In this document: piece after piece, positions 18,042 to 25,780 of the stretch
Layout: the number at the start of each line of letters is the position of its first letter
How positions within the stretch are numbered: position 1 is the first letter of the stretch
Assembly: GCA_030684405.1 (NCBI GenBank)
Contig: JAUXYA010000024.1
Coordinates: 1 to 64,000 of the forward strand
Source of the DNA: Burkholderiales bacterium
GTDB lineage: Bacteria; Pseudomonadota; Gammaproteobacteria; Burkholderiales; SG8-41
Length of the DNA stretch: 64,000 nt
Reading direction: 5' to 3'
Program-made: the position numbers and the translations under genes
The notes under the pieces: model-generated
What the model was told of the DNA's origin: nothing
Databases searched by the model: none
The model's input: only the letters and a program-made list of their open reading frames with translations

Positions 18042-18213
18042 GCGAATTTCCTGTCTTGATCAGTCAATGCCTGTCGCCGCCATCGCGGCGCGGGATGCAG
18101 GCGTGTTGAGATTATGAAATACGGTCGCAGCGCGACCGGCCCGCAAGCTTAACAACAGCACCTTGCACTGACAACGAGATCGCGGCGCAGCACGACTGGA
18201 TGGTGGTCATGCT

Positions 18214-18241
18214 TTGGCGGCTGCGGAGGCGATGCTATTCT
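18214..18241 (+). promoter_or_regulatory. Possible promoter for the DHDPS-like gene
   Basis: TTGGCG (18214-18219) and TATTCT (18236-18241) are separated by 16 bp, about 80 bp before the start codon. The match to sigma-70 boxes is moderate. Confidence 0.3.
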
Positions 18242-18321
18242 ATGGCCATGCTGGCGCAGCGCGCCGGAGTCCAGCCGGACCGCATGGTACCGGAACCCTT
18301 TTTCCAGCGAGGATTTCATTC

Positions 18322-19254
18322 ATGAGCAAGACGCAACGCATAAAGGGCGTGCTCGCCCCCGTGGTCACGCCCTTCGACAAGGATCTCAACCCCGATACCC
18401 GGCGCTTCATCGCCCAATGCAGGTGGCTGGTATCACAGGGCTCGGGACTCGCCTGCTTCGGCACCAACAGCGAGGCCAACTCACTGTCGGTCAACGAGCG
18501 CCTGGCGCTGCTTGAAGCGCTGCTCTCCGCCGGCGTCGATCCCCAGCGCATGATGCCGGGCACCGGGTGCTGCGCACTGTCGGATTCGATCAAGCTCACC
18601 GAGCACGCGGTGAAGGCCGGCTGCGCCGGCGTGCTGATGTTGCCGCCGTTCTACTACAAGGGGGTCAGCGACGAAGGCCTCTACCGCAATTTTTCCGAAA
18701 TCATCGAGCGCGTCGGCGACAGCCGCCTGCGCATCTACCTCTACCACATCCCGCCGGTCGCGGTGGTCGGCATCACGCCGAAACTGGTCGAACGCCTGCT
18801 GAAGAAGTATCCGCAAAACATCGCCGGCATGAAGGACAGCTCGGGCGACTGGAACAACACCAAGACCTTCCTCGACAACTTTGCCAAGCAGGGCTTCGAC
18901 GTCTTCGCCGGCAGCGAATCCTTCCTGCTCGCCAACATGAGGAACGGCGGTGCCGGCTGCATTTCGGCCACCGCCAACGTCAACCCGGGCCCGATCGACA
19001 AGCTCTACCGCGAATGGAAAAACACTGACGCCGATGCCCAGCAGAAGGCGCTTGATGTGGTGCGCGGCACCTTCGGCAACAGCAAGTACCTGATGATCGC
19101 CGCGCTGAAGGCCGGCATCGCGCAATACAGCGGAGATGAGCATTGGTGCACCGTGCGCCCGCCGCTGGTCGAACTGTCGAAGGAGCAGCGTGCATCGCTC
19201 GCCGCCGAACTCAAGGCGATCGAATTCGAGATGCCCGGCCTCAAGGCGGCGTAA
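18322..19254 (+). CDS. Dihydrodipicolinate synthase (DapA)-family aldolase
   Basis: From the ATG at 18322 the protein has 310 residues. The DHDPS/NAL fold is clear: VVTPFDKD near the start, GTNSEANSLS (the GTTGE-like loop), the Tyr in YHIP (about 141) and the Schiff-base Lys in GMKDSSGD (about 171). YHIP and GTNSE differ from lysine-biosynthetic DapA and point to a catabolic 2-oxo-acid aldolase or hydratase-aldolase. It forms an apparent two-gene operon with the LigI-like amidohydrolase starting 32 nt later. Substrate unknown. Confidence 0.9.
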   Translation: MSKTQRIKGVLAPVVTPFDKDLNPDTRRFIAQCRWLVSQGSGLACFGTNSEANSLSVNERLALLEALLSAGVDPQRMMPGTGCCALSDSIKLTEHAVKAGCAGVLMLPPFYYKGVSDEGLYRNFSEIIERVGDSRLRIYLYHIPPVAVVGITPKLVERLLKKYPQNIAGMKDSSGDWNNTKTFLDNFAKQGFDVFAGSESFLLANMRNGGAGCISATANVNPGPIDKLYREWKNTDADAQQKALDVVRGTFGNSKYLMIAALKAGIAQYSGDEHWCTVRPPLVELSKEQRASLAAELKAIEFEMPGLKAA

Positions 19255-19264
19255 TTAAAATATC

Positions 19265-19284
19265 AATATAATCAAGTACTTATA
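19265..19284 (+). repeat. 20-bp AT-rich interspersed repeat, copy 3
   Basis: AATATAATCAAGTACTTATA differs from the consensus at two positions, with N = G. It fills the gap between two co-oriented genes and ends 2 nt before the next start codon, where a ribosome-binding site would normally lie. Confidence 0.7.
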
Positions 19285-19286
19285 AA

Positions 19287-20186
19287 ATGTCTGTCAACAC
19301 ACCGACGACTACCGCGCCGCTCTGCGCGGCCCCTGACTTCAAGCCGCATCCGCCGAAGTTCCAGATGCCGGCGAAGGCCTGCGACACCCACGCGCATGTG
19401 ATGGGGCCGGCAGCGCGCTACAACTATTCGAGTGCGCGCGTCTACACGCCGCCCGACTGCCTGCCCTCGCAGTACCGCCACATGCTCGACACCCTCGGCG
19501 TCGAACGCGCAGTACTGATCCAGCCCAGCGTCTACGGCAGCGACAACGCCGCGATGCTCGATGCAATGAAAGCCGATCCGCAGCGCCTGCGCGGCGTCGC
19601 GGTGGTCGATCCGGCGATCAGCGATGCTGAACTGAAAAAAATGGATGGCGCCGGCATCCGCGGCGTGCGCGTCAACATCGTCGACGTCAAGGACCGCAAG
19701 CCCGGCACGCTGCCGCTCGACGTGCTGCGCCCGTTGGCGGCGCGCATCAAGCCGATGGGCTGGCACATGGAATTCCTGATGCATGCCAACGAATTCCCGG
19801 ACCTGGATCAGAGCTTCGCCGATTTCCCGGTGCCCGTCGTGTTGGGCCACCTCGGCTATATGAAGGGCAACCCGGGCACCGGAGATCCCGGCTTCCAGGC
19901 ACTGCTGCGGCTGATGCTGGCGGGCAAGGCCTGGGTCAAGCTGACGGGACCCTACCGCATCTCGGCGCAAGCGCTGCCGCATGCCGACACCATCCCCTAC
20001 GCGCATGCCTTGATCAAAGCCAATGCCGCGCAGGTGATCTGGGGCACGGACTGGCCGCATGTGATGCACAAGGGGCAGATGCCGAACGATGGCGACCTTA
20101 CCAACCTGCTGCTCGACTGGGTGCCCGATGAACAACAGCGCGGGCAGGTGCTGGTCGGCAATCCTGCGCGGCTGTACGGATTCTAG
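19287..20186 (+). CDS. Amidohydrolase-family protein (2-pyrone-4,6-dicarboxylate lactonase-like)
   Basis: The 299-residue TIM-barrel hydrolase has ACDTHAHVMGP (HxH metal/substrate motif, about 31-41), RGVRVNIVD, HMEFLMH, a strand with VVLGHLGYMKG and the terminal WGTDWPHVM with the catalytic Asp. The layout resembles LigI and related lactonases acting on cyclic esters of di- or tricarboxylic acids. It is the second gene after the DapA-like aldolase, so both may serve one carboxylate pathway. The ATG has no visible Shine-Dalgarno because the 20-bp repeat abuts it. Confidence 0.86.
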   Translation: MSVNTPTTTAPLCAAPDFKPHPPKFQMPAKACDTHAHVMGPAARYNYSSARVYTPPDCLPSQYRHMLDTLGVERAVLIQPSVYGSDNAAMLDAMKADPQRLRGVAVVDPAISDAELKKMDGAGIRGVRVNIVDVKDRKPGTLPLDVLRPLAARIKPMGWHMEFLMHANEFPDLDQSFADFPVPVVLGHLGYMKGNPGTGDPGFQALLRLMLAGKAWVKLTGPYRISAQALPHADTIPYAHALIKANAAQVIWGTDWPHVMHKGQMPNDGDLTNLLLDWVPDEQQRGQVLVGNPARLYGF

Positions 20187-20195
20187 CTCCGCGTT

Positions 20196-21089
20196 TCAGA
20201 CCATACCGATTTCCTTCATGTATTGCAGCACCCCGGGATGAATCAGTTCCCGGGTCGGTGCACCGGCCAGGGTGTTGGCCAGCGTCGACTCCTGCGCCTG
20301 ATCGAGTTTCGCCGAGAGCGCGGCGTGGCCGGTGTGCAGAGCCTTCGCCAATCGGTAAGCAACGTCATCGGGCAGCGAGGCCCGCGCCAGCACGAAGGGC
20401 CATGAACCCACCGAGTTCACCGGGCCGGTCTGCCCCGGGTAGCTGCCGGCAGGCATCGTGGTCTGTTTCAGGAAAACGTGTTTGGCCTGGATGCGCTTGA
20501 TCTCTTCGGCCGAGGGCGAAATGAAACGCATGCCCTTGGGATTCTTGGCAATGTTCATGAACGGCGGCCAGCCGACGCCGCCGCCCCACATCGCCGCCGC
20601 CTCGCCGCTGTTGACCAGAGGCGGGCCGTCGCCAGCTTTTTCCAACAGCCGCGCATCGAAGTCCTTCTTGATGTCGAGGCCGAGGCCGTCGAACACGTAG
20701 CGCGCGAGCACGACAAAGCCCGAGCTCGATGCACCCCACACCACGGTCTTGCCGACGAGGTCGCTGATCGACTGGTATGGGCTGTCGGCACGCACCATGA
20801 ACATGCCCGCCTGCGAATAGGTGGCATTGATGATGCGGATGTTCTTGCAGGGTGCGCGGCCAATGCCGTTGACCGCTTCGTAGGTCACTTCGCCGGTGGC
20901 GAGCGCGATGTCGAGCGAACCGTCATCGATGCGGCCGACGTTCTCGCCGCTGCCCTTGGTGTTGATCGGCTCGATGTCGAGCGTCGGGTCGGTGGCGTTG
21001 AGCACCTCCGCATAGGGCCAGCCGTAGGCGGGAAATCCGCCGCCGGGGGTTGCGGTGCCGAGCACGACTTTTGTTTTTTGTGCCGCCAT
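20196..21089 (-). CDS. TAXI-family TRAP-type solute-binding protein lacking a signal peptide
   Basis: From the ATG at 21089 (GGAGGAG upstream) the protein has 297 residues. The TAXI pattern is present: LGTATPGGGFPAYG, DIALATGEVTYEAVNG, GKTVVWGASSSGFVVLARYVFDGLG and a C-terminal helical region. A TTG 18 nt further upstream is possible but adds no leader. TRAP binding proteins normally work in the periplasm with DctQ/DctM membrane proteins. Here there is neither a leader nor those partners, so its location and role are open. It is the third leaderless binding protein in 5 kb. Confidence 0.82.
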   Translation of the reverse strand: MAAQKTKVVLGTATPGGGFPAYGWPYAEVLNATDPTLDIEPINTKGSGENVGRIDDGSLDIALATGEVTYEAVNGIGRAPCKNIRIINATYSQAGMFMVRADSPYQSISDLVGKTVVWGASSSGFVVLARYVFDGLGLDIKKDFDARLLEKAGDGPPLVNSGEAAAMWGGGVGWPPFMNIAKNPKGMRFISPSAEEIKRIQAKHVFLKQTTMPAGSYPGQTGPVNSVGSWPFVLARASLPDDVAYRLAKALHTGHAALSAKLDQAQESTLANTLAGAPTRELIHPGVLQYMKEIGMV

Positions 21090-21207
21090 TTTTTCTGTCT
21101 CCTCCAAGGATCGAAAGACAAATAGTAATCGCGATTACACCGTTTGGGGCACACTCAGCTGTATTATCTGAGATCGCTTTGTCAGACAACACGTTGATGT
21201 CACAAAT

Positions 21208-21292
21208 GTCGTTCCCGCGAAAGCGGGAATCCAGTGACTTTCGCGGCAGCTGCACTGGATTCCGGCTCGCGCTGCGCGCCTCCGGAATAACG
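21208..21292. repeat. Dispersed palindromic repeat (TTCCCGCGAAAGCGGGAA type)
   Basis: The left part (21208-21234) contains the hairpin TTCCCGCGAAAGCGGGAA followed by TCCAG. The right part (about 21255-21292) begins CTGGATTCCGG and ends near CCGGAATAACG as an inverted, degraded copy. It lies in the gap between the divergent TAXI and ceramidase-like genes, close to both starts. Confidence 0.8.
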
Positions 21293-21336
21293 GGATACCT
21301 GCCCTGAAACAATGCAATTCTCGCCAGGATGAAGGC

Positions 21337-22110
21337 ATGGATTATTCTTCGCCATCACGCCCCGCACGCAGAGCCGGACTGGTCATCCTCGTACTTGGGC
21401 CGCTGGCCTGGCTGCTCTTCGGCCACGGCGAGCCGATCCCGCAGGATCGCGGCTACCATGTCTTCGCCGACGGCCGCAGTTGCCTTGGCATTCCCAATTT
21501 CGGCAATATCTCCTCCAACCTGCTGTTCCTGCTCGTCGGCGTAGCGGGGATTCGCCACTGCTGGCGCCAGCGCCACGGCGCGTGGCGTTCCTGGCTGGTG
21601 TTTTTTGCCGGCGTCGCACTGGTGTTCTTCGGCTCGGCCTGGTACCACCGCGCACCGAATGACCACACGCTGGTCTGGGACCGGCTGCCGATGACCATGG
21701 CCTTCATGAGTCTGTTCGCGGCGCTGGTCAGCGAACACCTCGAAGCAAGGCTGGAAGCGCGTCTGCTCGCCAGCGCATTGGCGGTCGGCGTGTTCAGCGT
21801 ATTCTGGTGGCAGTGGAGCGGCGACTTGCGTATCTACATCTGGGTGCAGGGCGCGCCGCTGCTGGCAATTCCCTACCTGATTGTCGCGTTTCCCGGCCGT
21901 TACGACCGGCGCCATTATCTGCTCTACGGAGTGGGACTTTATGCCCTGGCCAAGGTTGCCGAGCTGTACGATCACGAGATTTATGCCGCGACGGCCACCG
22001 CGATCAGCGGCCATTCGGCAAAACACCTGCTCGCCGCGCTGGCCGTGTTTTGCGTGCTGCGGATGCTGCAGACGCGTCAGAGTTTGACGCCGGTCGCCTC
22101 TTCCCAATAG
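21337..22110 (+). CDS. Ceramidase-fold (CREST superfamily) membrane protein
   Basis: The 257-residue protein has about seven hydrophobic segments. Motifs match the alkaline ceramidase/CREST metal-hydrolase pattern: GIPNFGNISSNLLFLLVG, FFGSAWYHRAPNDHTLVWDRLPM (conserved Ser, His and Asp) and SGHSAKHLLAAL (the two late His). Such enzymes hydrolyse amide bonds of membrane lipids at the membrane. Its bacterial role is not established. The 3' end overlaps the convergent dehydrogenase gene by 34 nt. Confidence 0.78.
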   Translation: MDYSSPSRPARRAGLVILVLGPLAWLLFGHGEPIPQDRGYHVFADGRSCLGIPNFGNISSNLLFLLVGVAGIRHCWRQRHGAWRSWLVFFAGVALVFFGSAWYHRAPNDHTLVWDRLPMTMAFMSLFAALVSEHLEARLEARLLASALAVGVFSVFWWQWSGDLRIYIWVQGAPLLAIPYLIVAFPGRYDRRHYLLYGVGLYALAKVAELYDHEIYAATATAISGHSAKHLLAALAVFCVLRMLQTRQSLTPVASSQ

Positions 22111-22976
22111 CGCACGATTTCGGTCTGGTCGACGCTGGCGCCAACCTTGCCGACGGCATCGCTCCACAGTTCCGACACCTTCTCGCCCAGCGGCACCGCC
22201 GCGTCAATGGCATGCGCCATGTCGACGGCGATCTTCACGTCCTTGGCGATGAAACTGAGCGCCATGCCGGTGGCGTACTTGTGATTGAGTATCTGCGGAA
22301 TGACTTTTTTCTCGATCGGGTGGTTGCGGCCCGCGCACATCGGGATCAGCGCTTCGGCCATCATTTTCGGATCGAGACCGAATTTCTTGCCAATGGTCAG
22401 CGCCTCGATGGCATTGATCAGCGCGCAGGCATTGATGTAATTGGCCAGCGCCTTCATCGCATGCCCGGAACCGGCTTCGCCGCAGTGCACGATGCTGCGA
22501 CCCAGCGCCTTCAGCACCGGTGTCACCCGCTCCACCTGTTCGGCACTGCCGCCGGTCATGATGTCCAGCGTCGCATCCTTGGCGAACACCACCCCGCCCA
22601 TTACCGGTGCATCGACCATCTGCAATCCGAGCTTCTCCAGTGCCTCTGCGGTCGAGCGCGTACCGGTGGGATTGCAGGTGCCCATGTCGATCAGCACCGC
22701 ACCCTTGTTCATCGCTGACGCTGCACCGCCAGCATCGAGCATCACCTTGCGCACGATCTTGTCGTCGGGAAGCATGGTGACAATCGCATCCTTGCCGGTG
22801 GCAAGTTCCGATAGCGTGGCCGCGGCCTTGCCGCCATGCTGCGCAACAAAGGCCGCCGCTGTTTCCGGACGCGCATCAAACACCGTGACTTCGAAACCGC
22901 CCTTCAGCAGATTCGCCGCCATCGGGTTGCCCATGTTGCCGACGCCGATAAAACCGATTTTTTTGATGGTGTTCAT
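22077..22976 (-). CDS. Beta-hydroxyacid dehydrogenase (3-hydroxyisobutyrate dehydrogenase family)
   Basis: The 299-residue protein has the Rossmann signature IGFIGVGNMGNPMAANLL, substrate loop GTCNPTGTRS, dimer segment DAPVMGGVVFAKDATL and the catalytic Lys in GSGHAMKALANYI. Members oxidise 3-hydroxyisobutyrate, tartronate semialdehyde, 2-(hydroxymethyl)glutarate and similar compounds. It is the last gene of a seven-gene minus-strand cluster with LeuCD-like and lyase genes, but is separated from the PLP enzyme by a 100-bp palindromic repeat. The context fits a branched dicarboxylic acid; the exact substrate is unknown. Confidence 0.9.
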   Translation of the reverse strand: MNTIKKIGFIGVGNMGNPMAANLLKGGFEVTVFDARPETAAAFVAQHGGKAAATLSELATGKDAIVTMLPDDKIVRKVMLDAGGAASAMNKGAVLIDMGTCNPTGTRSTAEALEKLGLQMVDAPVMGGVVFAKDATLDIMTGGSAEQVERVTPVLKALGRSIVHCGEAGSGHAMKALANYINACALINAIEALTIGKKFGLDPKMMAEALIPMCAGRNHPIEKKVIPQILNHKYATGMALSFIAKDVKIAVDMAHAIDAAVPLGEKVSELWSDAVGKVGASVDQTEIVRYWEEATGVKL

Positions 22977-23000
22977 GATGAAACCCTCAGATCAAAAGCA

Positions 23001-23100
23001 GCCACAGAGGACACAGAGGACACAGAGAAAAACCAGGTCAAACCCCGAGCCAGGGAAACCCGGTTTTGAAGTTCTCTGTGCTCTCTGTGACCTCTGTGGC
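23001..23100. repeat. CACAGAG-type extragenic palindrome, copy 1
   Basis: The left arm (23001-23029) starts GCCACAGAGGACACAGAGG and the right arm (23072-23100) ends ACCTCTGTGGC. The 29-bp arms are reverse complements at about 26 positions, with a 42-bp centre. Other copies are at 31101-31202 and 32376-32458. Confidence 0.88.
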
Positions 23101-23116
23101 TAAAGGTTTTAAAGCT

Positions 23117-24235
23117 TTACCACACCGCCCCCCGGGCCGCGATCGGCCACAGGGCTTCGACCTTGCCGCTGCGCACGCAGACGTAGTGGTCGTAGAGATT
23201 CACCGTCGGGTCGCAGTGGCCGGGGATCAGGCGGATCTTGTCGCCCAGCGCAAAACCATGCGAACCGTTCATTTTGATCACGCCATGCTCGTCGGAAGCC
23301 TTCTGGAATTCGGCCTGCGGAAAATCGGCGACCCGCGGCATACCGGAATCGATGCTGGAAGCCTTCAGTCCGGCGTCAACGAGGGCGATGTCGGGGCGCG
23401 TGCGGCTCATCACCGTGGTCCACACGAACAGGCTGTGCTCGAAGCGAGGGATGCCGCTTTCGGTCCAGTCGTTCTTGGCGTAATCGGCATCCATGAAAAT
23501 GTAGGAGCCGACCTGCAACTCGTCGTAGACCTGACTCGTCGCCTCAAACAGGTAGGTGCCGGTGCCGGCGCCCGTGACCTTGCCGCGCGGCAACCCGGCT
23601 TTTTCGATGAGTGCCAGCGTTTTTTCCACGCTGCCGATTGCCGCGTCGATCGCAGCGCGCCGTTCCTCGACCTTGCGCAGGTGCTGGGCCCCGCCCTGGT
23701 ACGCCTGGAGCCCGGCGTAACGCAGGTTTTTGCAGGCCGCGATGGCCTGTGCAATCTTCAATGCCGGCTCGCCGGGATCCACACCGCAGCGGTTGGCGCC
23801 GACATTGACCTCGACCAGCACATCGATGACGACACCGAACTCGCGCGCCGCGGCATCGATATCCTTCACGTTGCCGGCGTCGTCAGCGCAGACGGTGATC
23901 TTCGCCTGGGTCGCCAGCGCGGCAAGGCGCCTGAGCTTGGTCTTTCCGACCACTTCATTGGCGATCAACACGTCGGGCACACCGCCCTCGACCATGGCCT
24001 CGGCTTCGCTGACTTTCTGGCAGCAGACGCCGACTGCGCCGAGTGCGATCTGGCGCAGCGCGATCTGCGGGCACTTGTGGCTCTTGGCGTGGGGCCGCAG
24101 CATGATCTTGCGGCCGGCGATTGATTCCCTGAGTTTCTGCAGATTGTTCTCGAACGCGTCGAGATCGAGGATCAATGCCGGCGTATCGACATCAGCCAGG
24201 GACATGCCCGGCTGCGCGGGAAGAATGCGCGGCAT
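23117..24235 (-). CDS. DSD1-type PLP enzyme (D-threonine aldolase / D-serine dehydratase-like)
   Basis: The 372-residue fold-type III PLP protein has an alanine-racemase-like N-terminal barrel with LRPHAKSHKCP, in which the first Lys (about 51) should bind PLP. The C-terminal beta domain contains PGHCDPTVNLYD, whose His and Cys are metal ligands in D-threonine aldolase and D-serine dehydratase. It would cleave or dehydrate a D-3-hydroxy-amino acid. Its start overlaps the cupin stop (TAATG), indicating translational coupling. It belongs to the minus-strand cluster 22.1-28.0 kb. Confidence 0.88.
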   Translation of the reverse strand: MPRILPAQPGMSLADVDTPALILDLDAFENNLQKLRESIAGRKIMLRPHAKSHKCPQIALRQIALGAVGVCCQKVSEAEAMVEGGVPDVLIANEVVGKTKLRRLAALATQAKITVCADDAGNVKDIDAAAREFGVVIDVLVEVNVGANRCGVDPGEPALKIAQAIAACKNLRYAGLQAYQGGAQHLRKVEERRAAIDAAIGSVEKTLALIEKAGLPRGKVTGAGTGTYLFEATSQVYDELQVGSYIFMDADYAKNDWTESGIPRFEHSLFVWTTVMSRTRPDIALVDAGLKASSIDSGMPRVADFPQAEFQKASDEHGVIKMNGSHGFALGDKIRLIPGHCDPTVNLYDHYVCVRSGKVEALWPIAARGAVW

Positions 24236-24687
24236 TATGCAGTCTTGGGGCCGGTGCCCGCATCGTAATGACCACCCGCCATGGTGCCGTCGGCGGCCTT
24301 GCCGATGATGCCGTGGGACATGTCCTTCACCGCGAAGAACATCGCATCCTCTTCCGGCATGGCAATCGTGTAGTGCACGATGTTCGCCGGAAAATAGAGC
24401 AGCGTGCCGGGGCCGCAGATCTGTTCGGGGCCGTCACCAACCTTGACCCGCATCTTGCCCTTGACGATGTAGTTCCACTGCTCGTTGGGGTGCAGGTGCG
24501 GGCGCGAGCCGGTGCCTTTTTCCTTGGTCACCAGCGCGCACTGCATGCGCTCGCCCTCGATCACCGGACCCATCGCAGTGGAGTAACCGGTGCCGGCTTC
24601 GATCGGAGCCATTTCGGCAAGCGGGAAAATAAACTTGCCGTTGCCGCCTTTGACGGCACCCTGGGTCTTGGTTTCTGCGTCTGCCAT
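24235..24687 (-). CDS. Cupin-domain protein
   Basis: The 150-residue single cupin carries motif 1 as GSRPHLHPNEQWNYIVKG (two His and a Glu as likely metal ligands) and motif 2 as GTLLYFPANIVHYT (third His). It may be a small metal-dependent enzyme or a ligand-binding partner. GGAGA precedes the ATG, and it is sandwiched tightly between the HbpS-like gene (20 nt upstream) and the PLP enzyme (1-nt overlap). The cytoplasmic location follows from the lack of a leader. Specific reaction unknown. Confidence 0.85.
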   Translation of the reverse strand: MADAETKTQGAVKGGNGKFIFPLAEMAPIEAGTGYSTAMGPVIEGERMQCALVTKEKGTGSRPHLHPNEQWNYIVKGKMRVKVGDGPEQICGPGTLLYFPANIVHYTIAMPEEDAMFFAVKDMSHGIIGKAADGTMAGGHYDAGTGPKTA

Positions 24688-24707
24688 GATGTCTCCGCGC
24701 TCGTGGT

Positions 24708-25136
24708 TCAGATAATCGGCTTCAGGCCCGCCTGCTCGGCACCGTAAGCGCAGCAGGCTTCGTCCTCGTCACCGGTACCGCCACTGGCGCCCGCAGAGCC
24801 GACGACATTGCCCGCGGCATCCTTGATCAGCACCGCACCGGTCTGCGGCAGAAACTTGCCCTGAGCCGTTGCCGCCAGTGTGATCATGAAATTGGGGTTT
24901 TCCTTGGCGCGGCCGAACAGCGCGCGGCTGGACATGCCCATTGCCACCGCGGCCCAGGCCTTGCCCAGCGCGACGTCATAACGGAACATCGTTGCATCGT
25001 CCTGGCGCTGCGCAGAGACGATGTGGCCGGAGGCATCGAGCACAACCACCGCCAGCGGCTTCACTTTCATTTCCTTCGCCTTGGCAAAAGCTTTTTCGAT
25101 GAGGGTATTGGCCTGCTGCAGCGTGATCTTGGACAT
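24708..25136 (-). CDS. GlcG/HbpS family (DUF336) protein
   Basis: At 142 residues it matches the compact HbpS/GlcG fold: an N-terminal helix (QQANTLIEKAFAKAKEM), PLAVVVLDASGHIVSAQRQDDA, the helix with ALGKAWAAVAMGMSSRAL and a C-terminal VVGSAGASGGTGDEDEACCAYG. Family members are often encoded beside glycolate or aromatic catabolic genes; some bind heme, most have no proven function. There is no leader, so it is probably cytoplasmic. GGAGG precedes the ATG. Placed between LeuD-like and cupin genes, it probably accompanies the same pathway. Confidence 0.88.
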   Translation of the reverse strand: MSKITLQQANTLIEKAFAKAKEMKVKPLAVVVLDASGHIVSAQRQDDATMFRYDVALGKAWAAVAMGMSSRALFGRAKENPNFMITLAATAQGKFLPQTGAVLIKDAAGNVVGSAGASGGTGDEDEACCAYGAEQAGLKPII

Positions 25137-25270
25137 GCATTCCTCCGTGGATGATGGACGCGGACGCTGCCGGTCGCCCGGTCAGGTAAGCCGTAATGCA
25201 GAGCCCGCAGAATGGGACGGATGACTATACCAAAGGCATCGCTGCCGGTGTCAACAGTGCGGCCACGGCT

Positions 25271-25780
25271 TCAGGTCTTCGGTGCAATCAATCCCTCTTT
25301 TTCGAGCAGCTGATATACGCCGCCCGCCTGCACCAGCGCCATCAGCGGCGCCGGCAGCGGTTTGCCGGCGAGTGCCGTGCCACGGCTGAGGTTGCGCACC
25401 TTCGCCTGAGCGAAATCGACCTCGGCCTCCTCGCCCTCGGTAAACGCAGCATGGACCCCCGGACATTCCAGCGCCGGGAACGCAAAGTTCACGCAGTTGC
25501 GCAGAAACAGGCCGTTCAGCGATTCGGCGATCAGGCAGGCGAGGCCGAGGTTTTTCAGCGAGCGTGCCGCCGCGCGGCTGGAACCCATGCCGAAGTTGCT
25601 GCCGCCGATCAGGATATCGCCCTTTTTGACCTGCTCGGCCCAGCCCGGGCGGTTGGCACTGAACACGTACAGCGCCTGTTCCTCATGCGTGAGGTAGAAA
25701 GCCTTGTTGGGCAGGATCAGGTCGGTGTTGATGTTGTCACCGACAATCCAGACACGACCTTTGAATGTCATCGTGCTCAT
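25271..25780 (-). CDS. Aconitase-superfamily small subunit (LeuD-like)
   Basis: The 169-residue swivel-domain protein includes VWIVGDNINTDLILP, GGSNFGMGSSRAAARSLKNLG (about 60-79) and LFLRNCVNFAFP. In LeuD and aconitase the loop normally reads SSRE(H/Q)A; here it is SSRAAA. The Arg is kept but the Glu and His are replaced, suggesting a different substrate. The ATG overlaps the large-subunit stop (ATGA). It completes a two-subunit hydro-lyase with the next gene upstream. Isopropylmalate isomerase for leucine synthesis is unlikely given the non-leucine neighbours. Confidence 0.88.
   Translation of the reverse strand: MSTMTFKGRVWIVGDNINTDLILPNKAFYLTHEEQALYVFSANRPGWAEQVKKGDILIGGSNFGMGSSRAAARSLKNLGLACLIAESLNGLFLRNCVNFAFPALECPGVHAAFTEGEEAEVDFAQAKVRNLSRGTALAGKPLPAPLMALVQAGGVYQLLEKEGLIAPKT

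Noticed and set aside
18322-19254. dapA for lysine biosynthesis
   Set aside because: The GTNSE and YHIP motifs and the LigI-like partner point to a catabolic family member.
22994-23110. Peptides of the HRGHREH/EDTEDTEK type from the CACAGAG repeats
   Set aside because: They are translations of extragenic palindromes, not genes.
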